DNA from: Parvibaculum sp039973015
GTDB taxonomy: Bacteria > Pseudomonadota > Alphaproteobacteria > Parvibaculales > Parvibaculaceae
Assembly: GCF_039973015.1 (NCBI RefSeq)
Contig: NZ_JBDWLT010000008.1
Location: 186,001 to 250,000 of the forward strand
Reading direction: 5' to 3'
Length of the DNA stretch: 64,000 nt
Both the position numbers and the translations under genes were made by a program. The stretch's first letter is position 1, and the number at the start of each line of letters is the position of its first letter. Positions 25,008 to 32,680 of this stretch are shown piece after piece. Under the pieces are notes generated by a model. The model worked only from the letters and a program-made list of their open reading frames with translations. It ran no database searches and was not told the DNA's origin.

Positions 25008-25012
25008 AAACT

Positions 25013-26050
25013 TCACCCCCACCTGACCCAGCGCCCGTGAAAATCGGCGCGGCCGAGTTCCTCGTCGCTCCCCTCCGGCCATAGGCGGAGCCGCACACCG
25101 GCCGAGATATTTTCCTTCTCGTCCTGCTCCACCCAGAGCCAGGCCACCGGCGCATCCTTCGTCGCACCCTCGCCCGCCTTTTCCATCGCGGCCTCGATCC
25201 GCGCCTGCGTCGGAGCGGCCAAGTACTGCCACATGATCGTGTGCATCAGCACGCGCGCTCTTCCCTTCTCGCCCGGTCTGCCGAATTCACGCTCGACCCA
25301 GTCCGCCGCATCCGCCTTTTCGATGCGGGTTCCCGCGCGCGCCGTCGCCTCCAGCGCCGCCTCGATCCGCGCGAGCCGCGCCGTCTGGTCCGGCCAGATA
25401 TAGGAGAGCAGCCGTTCGCGAAGCGCGGCGTCCGACGCATCGAGCGGGTTCAGGTCCGAGCCCTTGCGCGAGACGACGCGCAGTTCCGCGTCGAGCGGCG
25501 GCATCGTCCCCTGCCATTCCGAGACGATCCTGACCGCGCTTGCCGCGTCGCCCCAGCGCGCGGCCCCAAGCTCATACCCATAAGCATCGAAGCCGAGATT
25601 GAGGCCCGCGCTCGCGCCGATCTCGTAGAGGTCGAGCGGCAGGCCCGTGCGCTTCGCGATATGCAGCATCCCGCCCAGGATCGCGCTTGAGCGCGAGACC
25701 TCGTTCGTCTGCGGCGCGCTGTCGAGGAAGCGCGTGAGAAACAAATCATGTTCCGCTATCGCCGCGTCGAGCGCATGCCACAACGCCTCGTCATCCACCT
25801 CATTGGGCGGATAGGCGGCGGAAAGCGCCACCGCTCCTTGCCGTCTCAGCGCATGGAAGCCGCCCGCCACCCGCAATGGCAGCGCATCGTTCTGCGGATG
25901 GCCCTGCCATGAAAGCACACGCGCACCGAAAGACGAGTTGCCGTTCAGCCGTGCGCCGAGAAGACGGCAAAGGCGCGACGTGAAGGGCGAGCCCAGCAAT
26001 TCACAGGCGAGCGCCTGGCGGGCGAAGTCTTCACGGATGTGATTGGACAT
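25013..26050 (-). CDS. DUF2332 family protein
   Basis: A 345-residue cytosolic protein of the DUF2332 family, whose function is unknown. It shows FARQALACELLGSPFTSRLC near the N-terminus, LPLDLYEIGASAGLNLGFD in the middle (a nucleotide-binding-like Gly-rich turn), and VLMHTIMWQYL in the C-terminal half. The EIGASAGLNL stretch resembles a SAM-methyltransferase motif I, but activity is not established. The ATG at 26048-26050 gives the usual family start. It converges on the HEPN gene and lies next to a MITE-like inverted repeat. Confidence 0.8.
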   Translation of the reverse strand: MSNHIREDFARQALACELLGSPFTSRLCRLLGARLNGNSSFGARVLSWQGHPQNDALPLRVAGGFHALRRQGAVALSAAYPPNEVDDEALWHALDAAIAEHDLFLTRFLDSAPQTNEVSRSSAILGGMLHIAKRTGLPLDLYEIGASAGLNLGFDAYGYELGAARWGDAASAVRIVSEWQGTMPPLDAELRVVSRKGSDLNPLDASDAALRERLLSYIWPDQTARLARIEAALEATARAGTRIEKADAADWVEREFGRPGEKGRARVLMHTIMWQYLAAPTQARIEAAMEKAGEGATKDAPVAWLWVEQDEKENISAGVRLRLWPEGSDEELGRADFHGRWVRWG

Positions 26051-26069
26051 GAAACTTTCCGTTCTTCCC

Positions 26070-26234
26070 ATCCTCCCCCTGCGGGAGGGTCAAAATTTGC
26101 GAGCGCCAGCGAAGCGAATTTTGGGGAGGGGTTCTCCGCTATCGGCGATTGGCTTGCCGCCGTATTTCACGACTTACCCCTCCCCGGAAAATTTCGCTGC
26201 GCTCGATTTTCCGACCCTCCCGCAGGGGGAGGGT
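26070..26234. repeat. MITE-like imperfect inverted repeat, about 165 bp
   Basis: Two arms of about 60 bases (26070-26132 and 26176-26234) are imperfect reverse complements. Their outer ends read CCTCCCCCTGCGGGAGGGTC and GACCCTCCCGCAGGGGGAGG and their inner ends are GGGGAGGGGT / ACCCCTCCCC. The roughly 45-base centre is unrelated. No gene is inside. The form fits a non-autonomous repeat between the DUF2332 and citrate synthase genes. Confidence 0.7.
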
Positions 26235-26263
26235 GAATCCCAATCATCTGCCTACGGTGTAGT

Positions 26264-27427
26264 TCAAGCCGCCGCTTCGTCTTCCGGCCAGTGGCCGACA
26301 TAGCGGGACTGCGGGCGGATGAGCCGTCCGACGCGCTCCTGCTCCATCACATGCGCCGTCCAGCCCGCGATGCGCGCCATGGCGAAGACGCTCGTCACCG
26401 CGTCGCGCGGCACATCCAGCGCCTCCAGCAGCACCGCCGTGTAATATTCCATGTTGGTGTCGATCCGGTGGCCGGGCTTCGCCGCCCGCAGCGCCTTCAG
26501 CGCCGCCAGTTCCACCTCGCGCGCAAAGCGTACGCGCTCATTGCCGTTGGTCAGAATCGTCACTGCCCTGTTGAAGACATCTGCCCTCGGGTCGCGGACG
26601 CGGTAGACCCGGTGGCCGAAGCCCATCAGCCGCGCGCCGCCCGCGATTTCCTTCTGAAGCCAGGGTTCGATGTTCTCGCGCGTCCCGATCTCGTCCAGCA
26701 TGTCGAGCACCGGGCCGGGCGCGCCGCCATGCAGCGGGCCCTTCAAGGCGCAGAGCGCGCCGACGACCGCTGAAATTGTCCCCGCTTTGGTGGAGGCGAT
26801 GACCCGGGCCGTAAAGGTCGAGGCGTTCATGCCGTGGTCGGCCACCGTCACCATATAGGCGTTCAAGGCCTCCACCTCGGCGGCGGAAGGCACCTCATCC
26901 CTCAGCATACGGAGGAAATCTTCGGCGTGACCGGTGCGCCGGTCAGGCGCCACGGGAGATTTCCCCGCTTCCGCGCGGACCAGCGCCGCAGTTATCACCG
27001 CTGCGGCACCCAGGGCACTTATGGGCGCACGGATATGGGCGGGGATATCCCTGTCCGCCGCATCCTCGCCCGGCTCGTCGGCCAGCATCGACAATCCGAT
27101 GCGGAGGCCTTCTGTGACGGTTTCGTGACGTTTTGATGACAGTAGCGCCGGGATATACCCGAATGCCGCCTCGCGCGCCCGCCCAAGCGCCTCGCGCAGC
27201 TCCGTCTCCGAGGGGGCCGGGTCCAGCCCCGCCGCCGCCCAGAGCGCGGCCACCGCGCCCTCGAAATCATGAGCATTTACAAGGTCTTCGACGTCGTAGC
27301 CCGCCACGATCAGGCGTCCCGCCTCGCCATCCACATGGCTCAGCGCCGTTTCGGCGGCCACCACATTGTCGAGGCCGCTCGCGGTCACGGCGGGCATCTC
27401 GCTCTTCAGCGTCACGTTGCCTGACAT
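26264..27427 (-). CDS. Citrate synthase-family enzyme (citrate/2-methylcitrate synthase type)
   Basis: A 387-residue enzyme of the citrate synthase superfamily, condensing acetyl-CoA or propionyl-CoA with oxaloacetate. Catalytic histidines are visible in KGPLHGGAPG and MGFGHRVYRVRDPRA; the position of the catalytic Asp is occupied by Glu in NMEYYTAVLL, a variant I have seen in PrpC-like members. The ATG at 27425-27427 has GGAG 7 bases upstream; longer in-frame starts enter the regulatory region. It is divergent from a second citrate synthase-like gene fused to a DNA-binding domain, suggesting that partner controls it. Confidence 0.85.
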   Translation of the reverse strand: MSGNVTLKSEMPAVTASGLDNVVAAETALSHVDGEAGRLIVAGYDVEDLVNAHDFEGAVAALWAAAGLDPAPSETELREALGRAREAAFGYIPALLSSKRHETVTEGLRIGLSMLADEPGEDAADRDIPAHIRAPISALGAAAVITAALVRAEAGKSPVAPDRRTGHAEDFLRMLRDEVPSAAEVEALNAYMVTVADHGMNASTFTARVIASTKAGTISAVVGALCALKGPLHGGAPGPVLDMLDEIGTRENIEPWLQKEIAGGARLMGFGHRVYRVRDPRADVFNRAVTILTNGNERVRFAREVELAALKALRAAKPGHRIDTNMEYYTAVLLEALDVPRDAVTSVFAMARIAGWTAHVMEQERVGRLIRPQSRYVGHWPEDEAAA

Positions 27428-27468
27428 TTCTTGTCTCCTTTTCGTCGGTTCGGAAAAGCAAGCACTTC

Positions 27469-27490
27469 CAATGACTTGGCAATGACTTGG
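27469..27490. repeat. 11-bp direct repeat in the citrate synthase upstream region
   Basis: CAATGACTTGG occurs twice head to tail (27469-27479, 27480-27490), about 45 bases upstream of the minus-strand citrate synthase ATG. The first copy also contains the dyad CCAA-TGAC-TTGG. Confidence 0.7.
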
Positions 27491-27556
27491 CGGCTCGCCT
27501 CCGGTGCCGGCCCGCGCGATGCGACGGGCCTTTTCACCCTTGAAGCTGGAGACAGG

Positions 27557-27590
27557 TTGATTGTTGGTCAATCTTGATTAAGATAATCAA
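27557..27590. promoter_or_regulatory. Two adjacent dyads upstream of the HTH-citrate synthase gene
   Basis: GATTG-N5-CAATC (27559-27573) is followed directly by TTGATT-AAGAT-AATCAA (27574-27590), both perfect. Centres are 16 bases apart, in the AT-rich part of the 183-base gap between the two divergent citrate synthase genes. They end 20 bases before the plus-strand start codon, a good place for autoregulation. Confidence 0.55.
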
Positions 27591-27610
27591 TATATAGAAA
27601 AGAGTGCGTC

Positions 27611-28831
27611 ATGGCCGAAAACCCGGAGAAACTCTACCTTTCCGCGCGCGAGGCCGCCGCCGAGCTCGGCATCTCGCTCGCCACGCTCTACGCCTATGTC
27701 AGCCGCGACCTGATCCGCTCCGAGCCTGTGCCGGACAGCCGGGCGAAGCGCTACCGGGCGGAGGATGTGCGTGCGCTGAAGCGGAGAAGATCGCAGGAAA
27801 ATCAAGAAGTTAGCGGCCCACCGGGCACGCTTTCCTTCGGCCAGCCGGTGCTCGATTCCGCCATCACCCTCATCGCCGAGGGCCGCCTCCACTATCGAGG
27901 CTCCGATGCCACGGCCCTTGCCCGCAATTCGAGCCTTGAGCAGGTTGCCGCCCTTCTCTGGGGCTGCCGGGATGTTCAGCCCTTTACGAAAGACGCGGTC
28001 TTCCGCCCTTCCGAGCGTCTGGCCGCGCTCGCCGCCTCGCTTTCGCGTGTGCCCCGGATCGAGCGTTGTCTCTCGCTGCTACCACAGGCAGCGTTGGAGG
28101 ATGCTGCCGTCTACAACATGACGGATCGTGGGCTCGCCGCCACGGGTGCGCGGCTGCTCCGATATGTCGCCGCCGTCATCGCGGGCGAGGCCCCAAGCGA
28201 CAAGCCGGTCCATGAGGTTCTGACCCGCGCCCTCACGCAGGGCGAGAAGCCCGCCGCCGATCTCATCCGCGCGGCCCTCGTCCTCTCCGCCGATCATGAG
28301 CTCAACGCCTCCGCCTTCACGGTGCGCTGCGTCGCCGGCACGGGCGCCACGCTTTATGGTGCTGTCCAGGCGGGGATATGTGCGGCGCAAGGCCCGCGTC
28401 ACGGCGGATTGTCCGGCCGCGTCGAAGGTCTCCTGCTCGATATGTCGAACAGGCAGGACGTAGAAGATGCGGTGGTTCAACGACTTAAGGACAATGACCC
28501 GGTGCCGGGCTTCGGCCATCCGCTCTATCCCGATGGCGATCCGCGCGCGGCAGCGCTCATTGCCATGGTCGGGGACAAGTATGGCGACGACGCGAACTTC
28601 CTCCGTGTGCAGCGCATCGTTCATGTCATGGCCGAGGCAGGCGGGCTCAAGCCGAATATCGACTTCGCCATCGCCACCGTAGGGGCTGTCCTGCACCTGC
28701 CGCGCGGCGCGGGGCTCAGCATGTTCGTGCTCGGCCGCACGGCGGGCTGGATCGGTCACGCGATGGAGCAGTACCGCACGGGCCTGATGATCCGTCCGCG
28801 CGCACGCTATACGGGCGAGGCACCGCGCTGA
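27611..28831 (+). CDS. Citrate synthase-like protein with N-terminal helix-turn-helix domain
   Basis: A 406-residue fusion. Residues about 7-58 are a MerR/excisionase-type DNA-binding domain (LYLSAREAAAELGISLATLYAYVSRDLIRS, then RAKRYRAEDVRALKRRR). Residues about 75-405 form a citrate synthase fold with ICAAQGPRHGGLSG, VPGFGHPLYPDGDPRA and the Asp in NIDFAIATVG, so the catalytic triad seems present. It could be a metabolite-sensing regulator that retains or has lost catalysis. Divergent from a normal citrate synthase gene, with two perfect dyads just upstream. Confidence 0.85.
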   Translation: MAENPEKLYLSAREAAAELGISLATLYAYVSRDLIRSEPVPDSRAKRYRAEDVRALKRRRSQENQEVSGPPGTLSFGQPVLDSAITLIAEGRLHYRGSDATALARNSSLEQVAALLWGCRDVQPFTKDAVFRPSERLAALAASLSRVPRIERCLSLLPQAALEDAAVYNMTDRGLAATGARLLRYVAAVIAGEAPSDKPVHEVLTRALTQGEKPAADLIRAALVLSADHELNASAFTVRCVAGTGATLYGAVQAGICAAQGPRHGGLSGRVEGLLLDMSNRQDVEDAVVQRLKDNDPVPGFGHPLYPDGDPRAAALIAMVGDKYGDDANFLRVQRIVHVMAEAGGLKPNIDFAIATVGAVLHLPRGAGLSMFVLGRTAGWIGHAMEQYRTGLMIRPRARYTGEAPR

Positions 28832-28885
28832 ACGCGTGCTAGATTGTTTACATACAACAAGTTGAGCGGCATTTCGGGGGAAAAC

Positions 28886-29554
28886 ATGAGCAATAGAACG
28901 GCGCTTGTCGCAGGCGCGACGGGTCTCGTCGGCGGACATCTCGTCCGTCAACTGATCGAGGATCCCGCCTATGGAAAAATCATCGTGCTGACGCGGTGCC
29001 CTCTGGACGGTGTCACATCGCCAAAACTTCAAACCATCATCGCGGATTTCGATGCGCTCGACGGCACCCTGCCGGATATCTCGGCGGAGGATGCTTTTTG
29101 CGCCCTCGGCACAACAATCAAAAAGGCGGGGAGCCAGCCCGCCTTTGCCAAAGTCGATCATGACTACATCGTGAGTTTCGCGCGGACGGCGAAGGCAACG
29201 GGTGCCAAGCGCTTCATGCTCGTCTCCGCCATGGGCGCGGACCCGTCCTCCTCCATCTTCTACTCGCGGGTGAAGGGGGAAACGGAGCGCGACGTTGCGG
29301 CTCTCGGTTTCGAAACGCTGCATATATTCCGCCCCGGTCTTATCCTCGGAGACCGTTCGGAAAGGCGCACACTCGAAGCCATCGGCATGGGCATCGCGCC
29401 CTTTCTCAACCCGCTGATGCTGGGCCCCGCCCGGCCATACCGCTCTATCCCTGCGGAAACGATTGCGGGTGGAATGCGAGGGGCTGCGCATGGCCAGGAA
29501 AAAGGCGTCCTTATCCACGCCTATGATTCCATCCGCCAATATACAGGCCGGTAA
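28886..29554 (+). CDS. NAD(P)-binding SDR-like oxidoreductase (TIP30/HTATIP2 type)
   Basis: A 222-residue atypical short-chain dehydrogenase. The nucleotide motif GATGLVGG is at residues 10-17; FCALGTTIKKAGSQ and LVSAMGADPSSSIFYSRVKGETE are hallmarks of the bacterial HTATIP2/TIP30-like group, with Tyr and Lys in YSRVKGE. The reaction is unknown. GGGGGAAAAC precedes the ATG at 28886. It lies 54 bases after the HTH-citrate synthase gene on the same strand and 55 bases before a short leader ORF of the MFS gene. Confidence 0.78.
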   Translation: MSNRTALVAGATGLVGGHLVRQLIEDPAYGKIIVLTRCPLDGVTSPKLQTIIADFDALDGTLPDISAEDAFCALGTTIKKAGSQPAFAKVDHDYIVSFARTAKATGAKRFMLVSAMGADPSSSIFYSRVKGETERDVAALGFETLHIFRPGLILGDRSERRTLEAIGMGIAPFLNPLMLGPARPYRSIPAETIAGGMRGAAHGQEKGVLIHAYDSIRQYTGR

Positions 29555-29609
29555 ATCGCGGCGCCTGTGGTAAGGTTCCAAAAATGAATTGACTGAGGAG
29601 GGAGCGGCA

Positions 29610-29663
29610 ATGGCCGTTTTCAGCGAAATTCCTACTATCGGATGGGCGGGGTTCAGCGCATGA
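29610..29663 (+). CDS. 17-residue leader peptide ORF coupled to the MFS gene
   Basis: ATG at 29610 with a strong GAGGAGGGAG ribosome site opens a frame of 17 codons (MAVFSEIPTIGWAGFSA). Its TGA overlaps the ATG of the MFS transporter (ATGA at 29660). The MFS start itself has only a weak purine stretch, so translation is probably delivered by the leader. The peptide has no regulatory codon run that I can see. Confidence 0.5.
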   Translation: MAVFSEIPTIGWAGFSA

Positions 29664-30922
29664 ACGGCCCGGGACCGGCCGCGCCGCAGCAGGACAATTC
29701 AGACGATGCCGCACGGCAATTGCGGCTGCGTCTCTATCTCGGCGGACAGGCCAGCTGGTTCATCAGCCTCGGCATCCAGTTCGTCATCTTCCCGTTCCTC
29801 GTGACGCAAGTGCTTCACGAACCGGCTGCTCGTGTCGGCATCGCGCAGATGTCCTTGATGATTCCGTCGCTCCTTTTCATGCTGCTCGGGGGAACAATTG
29901 CCGATCATAGCGATGCGCGCCGCATCCTCATTCGCGTCCACCTCTTCGCAACCGTGCCTCCCCTCGTTCTTGCCCTCGTCTTCCTCACGGACAACCTCAG
30001 CTATGCTTCGCTGATCGTCTATGCCCTGACCATGGGTACGCTTGGTGCCTTCGCCATCCCCGCGCGCGACAGCGCGCTGACGCGCGTCGCCGGCACCAAT
30101 ATCCAGCAGGCTGTAACGCTTGCCATGGGGGTGCAGATGGGCTCGCAGCTCATCGGTATGCTTTGCGCCGGTCTTGCGGCGTTCACGGGCACCCCTTCGC
30201 TGCTCATCTTTCAGGCGGTTGTGATGTTTGCGGGGTTCTGGGCCTCGGCGAAGCTCGAACCGCTACCGCCGACAAATGCGGCCTCGGCAGCCAACCGTTT
30301 CGTGCAGATCGCGGACGGTATAAAATCCGCAGCCGCGACGCCGATCGTCGCGACGGTTATCGCGCTCAATTTCGCGGTCGGCCTGTTCTATGTCGGCAGT
30401 TTCCTGGTCGTTCTGCCCTTGATGCTTCGCGACATCTACCAGAGCAACGACGCCCAGTTCACGCGCGATTTCGCCCTCATCAATATCTGTTTCTGGGGCG
30501 GGACGATCATTGCCAATCTCGCGCTTTTCCGTGCCGGGCATATCCACCACCGGGGGCGGATCATGATGGCTTCGCTCACGAGCGGTCTCATCATCCTCGC
30601 GCTCTTCCACTTCCACATGCCGTTCTGGCTGCTCTGCCTGCTCATTCTTTGGTGGGGCATGGGAGCGGGCACGACCATGACGATGGGCCGCACCATCGTG
30701 CAGGTCGCAGCGTCGGAAAACCATCGCGCCCGGGTGCTCGCCGCCTATCAGCTCGGGTTTTCAGGGGGAGCACCGCTCGGCGCACTGACGATGGGATTGC
30801 TTGTCGGATGGCTCGGCATTTTCGACGCCGTGCTTATTCCCGCCACCATCATGATCGGCATTCTGGCGATGCTCTACTTTTTCTCGCCGATCTGGGGATA
30901 TCGCGCCGACGAAACGGGCTGA
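29660..30922 (+). CDS. MFS transporter (first of two paralogues)
   Basis: A 420-residue inner-membrane protein with about 12 hydrophobic segments of the MFS_3/EntS-like group. The motif after TM2, GGTIADHSDARRIL, matches the MFS motif A (G-x3-D-x2-GRR) loosely, and IPARDSALTRV follows TM4. It shares this layout and several motifs with the transporter at 32681, with a flavin monooxygenase between them, suggesting export or uptake of related compounds. An alternative ATG at 29642 lacks a ribosome site; the chosen start is coupled to a 17-codon leader. Substrate unknown. Confidence 0.82.
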   Translation: MNGPGPAAPQQDNSDDAARQLRLRLYLGGQASWFISLGIQFVIFPFLVTQVLHEPAARVGIAQMSLMIPSLLFMLLGGTIADHSDARRILIRVHLFATVPPLVLALVFLTDNLSYASLIVYALTMGTLGAFAIPARDSALTRVAGTNIQQAVTLAMGVQMGSQLIGMLCAGLAAFTGTPSLLIFQAVVMFAGFWASAKLEPLPPTNAASAANRFVQIADGIKSAAATPIVATVIALNFAVGLFYVGSFLVVLPLMLRDIYQSNDAQFTRDFALINICFWGGTIIANLALFRAGHIHHRGRIMMASLTSGLIILALFHFHMPFWLLCLLILWWGMGAGTTMTMGRTIVQVAASENHRARVLAAYQLGFSGGAPLGALTMGLLVGWLGIFDAVLIPATIMIGILAMLYFFSPIWGYRADETG

Positions 30923-30945
30923 CGCGAAGCGCCAGCCCGTTTGTT
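30912..30945. terminator. Terminator between the convergent MFS and monooxygenase genes
   Basis: Arms AACGGGCTG (30913-30921) and CAGCCCGTT (30933-30941) with an 11-base loop, followed by TTGTT. The left arm overlaps the MFS stop codon. Confidence 0.7.
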
Positions 30946-30949
30946 CAAA

Positions 30950-32443
30950 TCAGCTGGCGAGACGTTCCGGCTCGCGTTGAGCTTTCGCCGACGGTTTCGC
31001 GAATTCCATCACACCGTCATCCACTTTGCCGAACTTCATCGCCATGATGTCGAGGGCATAGTTCTGGTAGAGCTTCCAGGGCTTCTTCGATCCCTGTTTC
31101 GGGAACTTGTCGAGCGAACGCTGCACATAGCCCGAGGAAAAATCGAGCCAGGGCTCCTCTTCAACCGAACCGTCACGCAATCGCGGCGTCGCCTGCTTCA
31201 TACCCTTGTCGTCCATGTGATTGATGAGCCGGCAGACATATTCGCAGGTGAGGTCGCATTTCAGCGTCCATGACGCATTGGTGTAACCGAAGGCCGAAGC
31301 GAAGTTCGGGACATCCGAATACATCATGCCCTTGTAGCTCATGGTCTGCGAGAAATCGACGTGATGCCCGTCGGCCGTGAGGTCGAGACCGCCCAATACC
31401 TTGAGGTTGAGGCCGGTCGCGGTCACGATCACATCCGCTTCAAGTTCCTCGCCGGACTTCAGCAAGATGCCCTTTTCAGTGAAGGTGTCGATGTGGTCCG
31501 TCACTACCGAGGCATTTCCGTCCTTGATGGAATCGAAAAGATCGCCGTTCGGCACGAGGCAGAGGCGCTGATCCCAGGGATTGTAGGTCGGCGTGAAGTG
31601 CTTCTTCACGAACTCGGACCCCAGTTGTTCGCGCACACCGCTCAGGATCATCTGCTTGGCTTTTTCAGGCTTTGCCCGGCAGTATTTGAAGAATGCCATG
31701 CCGAGCAGCACGTTCTTCCAGCGCGTGAAGCCATAGGCCAGCTTCGCAGGCAGGTTCCGGCGCAGCATGTTCGCGAGGTCGTCTTCGGCAGGCCGCGAGA
31801 CGACATAGGTCGGCGAGCGCTGCAACATGGTGACATGCGAGGCTTCTTTCGCCATTTCGGGCACGAGCGTCACGGCCGTCGCGCCGCTGCCGATCACGAC
31901 GACGCGCTTGCCGGCATAATTGAGGTCTTCCGGCCATTTCTGCGGATGCACGATGCGGCCCTGAAAGCGGTCCATGCCGCTGAACTCGGGCGTATAGCCC
32001 TTGTCATAGTCGTAGTAGCCGCTGCACATGAAAAGGAAATTGCAGGTGTAGCGGACGCGTTCCTTGCCAGGCCCCTGCTCCGTTTCCACGGTCCATCTGG
32101 CATCCTCGCTCGACCAGGAAGCGTTCTTCACCATGTGGTTGAAGCGGATGTGGCGGTCGATACCATTTTCGCGCGCCGTCTCGCGAACATAGTTCAGTAT
32201 CGAGGGGCCATCCGCGATCGCCTTGGCCTCCGTCCACGGTTTGAAGGAGTAGCCGAGCGTGTACATGTCGGAATCGGAGCGGATACCGGGATAGCGAAAG
32301 AGATCCCATGTGCCGCCGATGGCCTCACGGCCTTCAAGAATGACATAGCTCTTGCCGGGGCAATTCTGCTGCAGGTGGTAGCCCGCGCCTATTCCCGAAA
32401 GGCCGGCGCCGACGATGAGTACGTCGAAATGTTCAACTGTCAT
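30950..32443 (-). CDS. Flavin-containing Baeyer-Villiger-type monooxygenase
   Basis: A 497-residue FAD- and NADPH-dependent monooxygenase of the EthA/BVMO group, which inserts oxygen into ketones or oxidises heteroatoms. It has the FAD motif GAGLSGIG (residues 12-19), the BVMO fingerprint F-x-G-x3-H-x3-W-P as FQGRIVHPQKWP (about 165-176), and the NADPH motif GSGATA near 190. RYPGIRSDSDMYTLGY is also typical. Length is normal. It is flanked by two related MFS transporters, so it may act on a hydrophobic substrate moved by them. Confidence 0.9.
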   Translation of the reverse strand: MTVEHFDVLIVGAGLSGIGAGYHLQQNCPGKSYVILEGREAIGGTWDLFRYPGIRSDSDMYTLGYSFKPWTEAKAIADGPSILNYVRETARENGIDRHIRFNHMVKNASWSSEDARWTVETEQGPGKERVRYTCNFLFMCSGYYDYDKGYTPEFSGMDRFQGRIVHPQKWPEDLNYAGKRVVVIGSGATAVTLVPEMAKEASHVTMLQRSPTYVVSRPAEDDLANMLRRNLPAKLAYGFTRWKNVLLGMAFFKYCRAKPEKAKQMILSGVREQLGSEFVKKHFTPTYNPWDQRLCLVPNGDLFDSIKDGNASVVTDHIDTFTEKGILLKSGEELEADVIVTATGLNLKVLGGLDLTADGHHVDFSQTMSYKGMMYSDVPNFASAFGYTNASWTLKCDLTCEYVCRLINHMDDKGMKQATPRLRDGSVEEEPWLDFSSGYVQRSLDKFPKQGSKKPWKLYQNYALDIMAMKFGKVDDGVMEFAKPSAKAQREPERLAS

Positions 32444-32680
32444 GGATCAACCGAGCTCCAGATTGACGTAGGGACACAAAGACTTCTGATCCCGGATTCC
32501 TATCTGGAAGTATCGCGGAATGCACCATCTAATTTACAATAAAGTAAGTAACAACACACCGCCCTTCAAGTGGCGCTGCACAGGGCTGAACAAGACCCTA
32601 TAGAAAACGTCGAGGGGACGGGACCGAAACCTGAGTGTAGTAAGGTTTCCGAACCAAACTGTTTTGAGGGATTCGGGGGG

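Noticed and set aside
28079..29581. A 500-codon minus-strand frame over the HTH-citrate synthase and TIP30-like genes
   Set aside because: It spans two recognisable plus-strand genes and has no homology or start signal.
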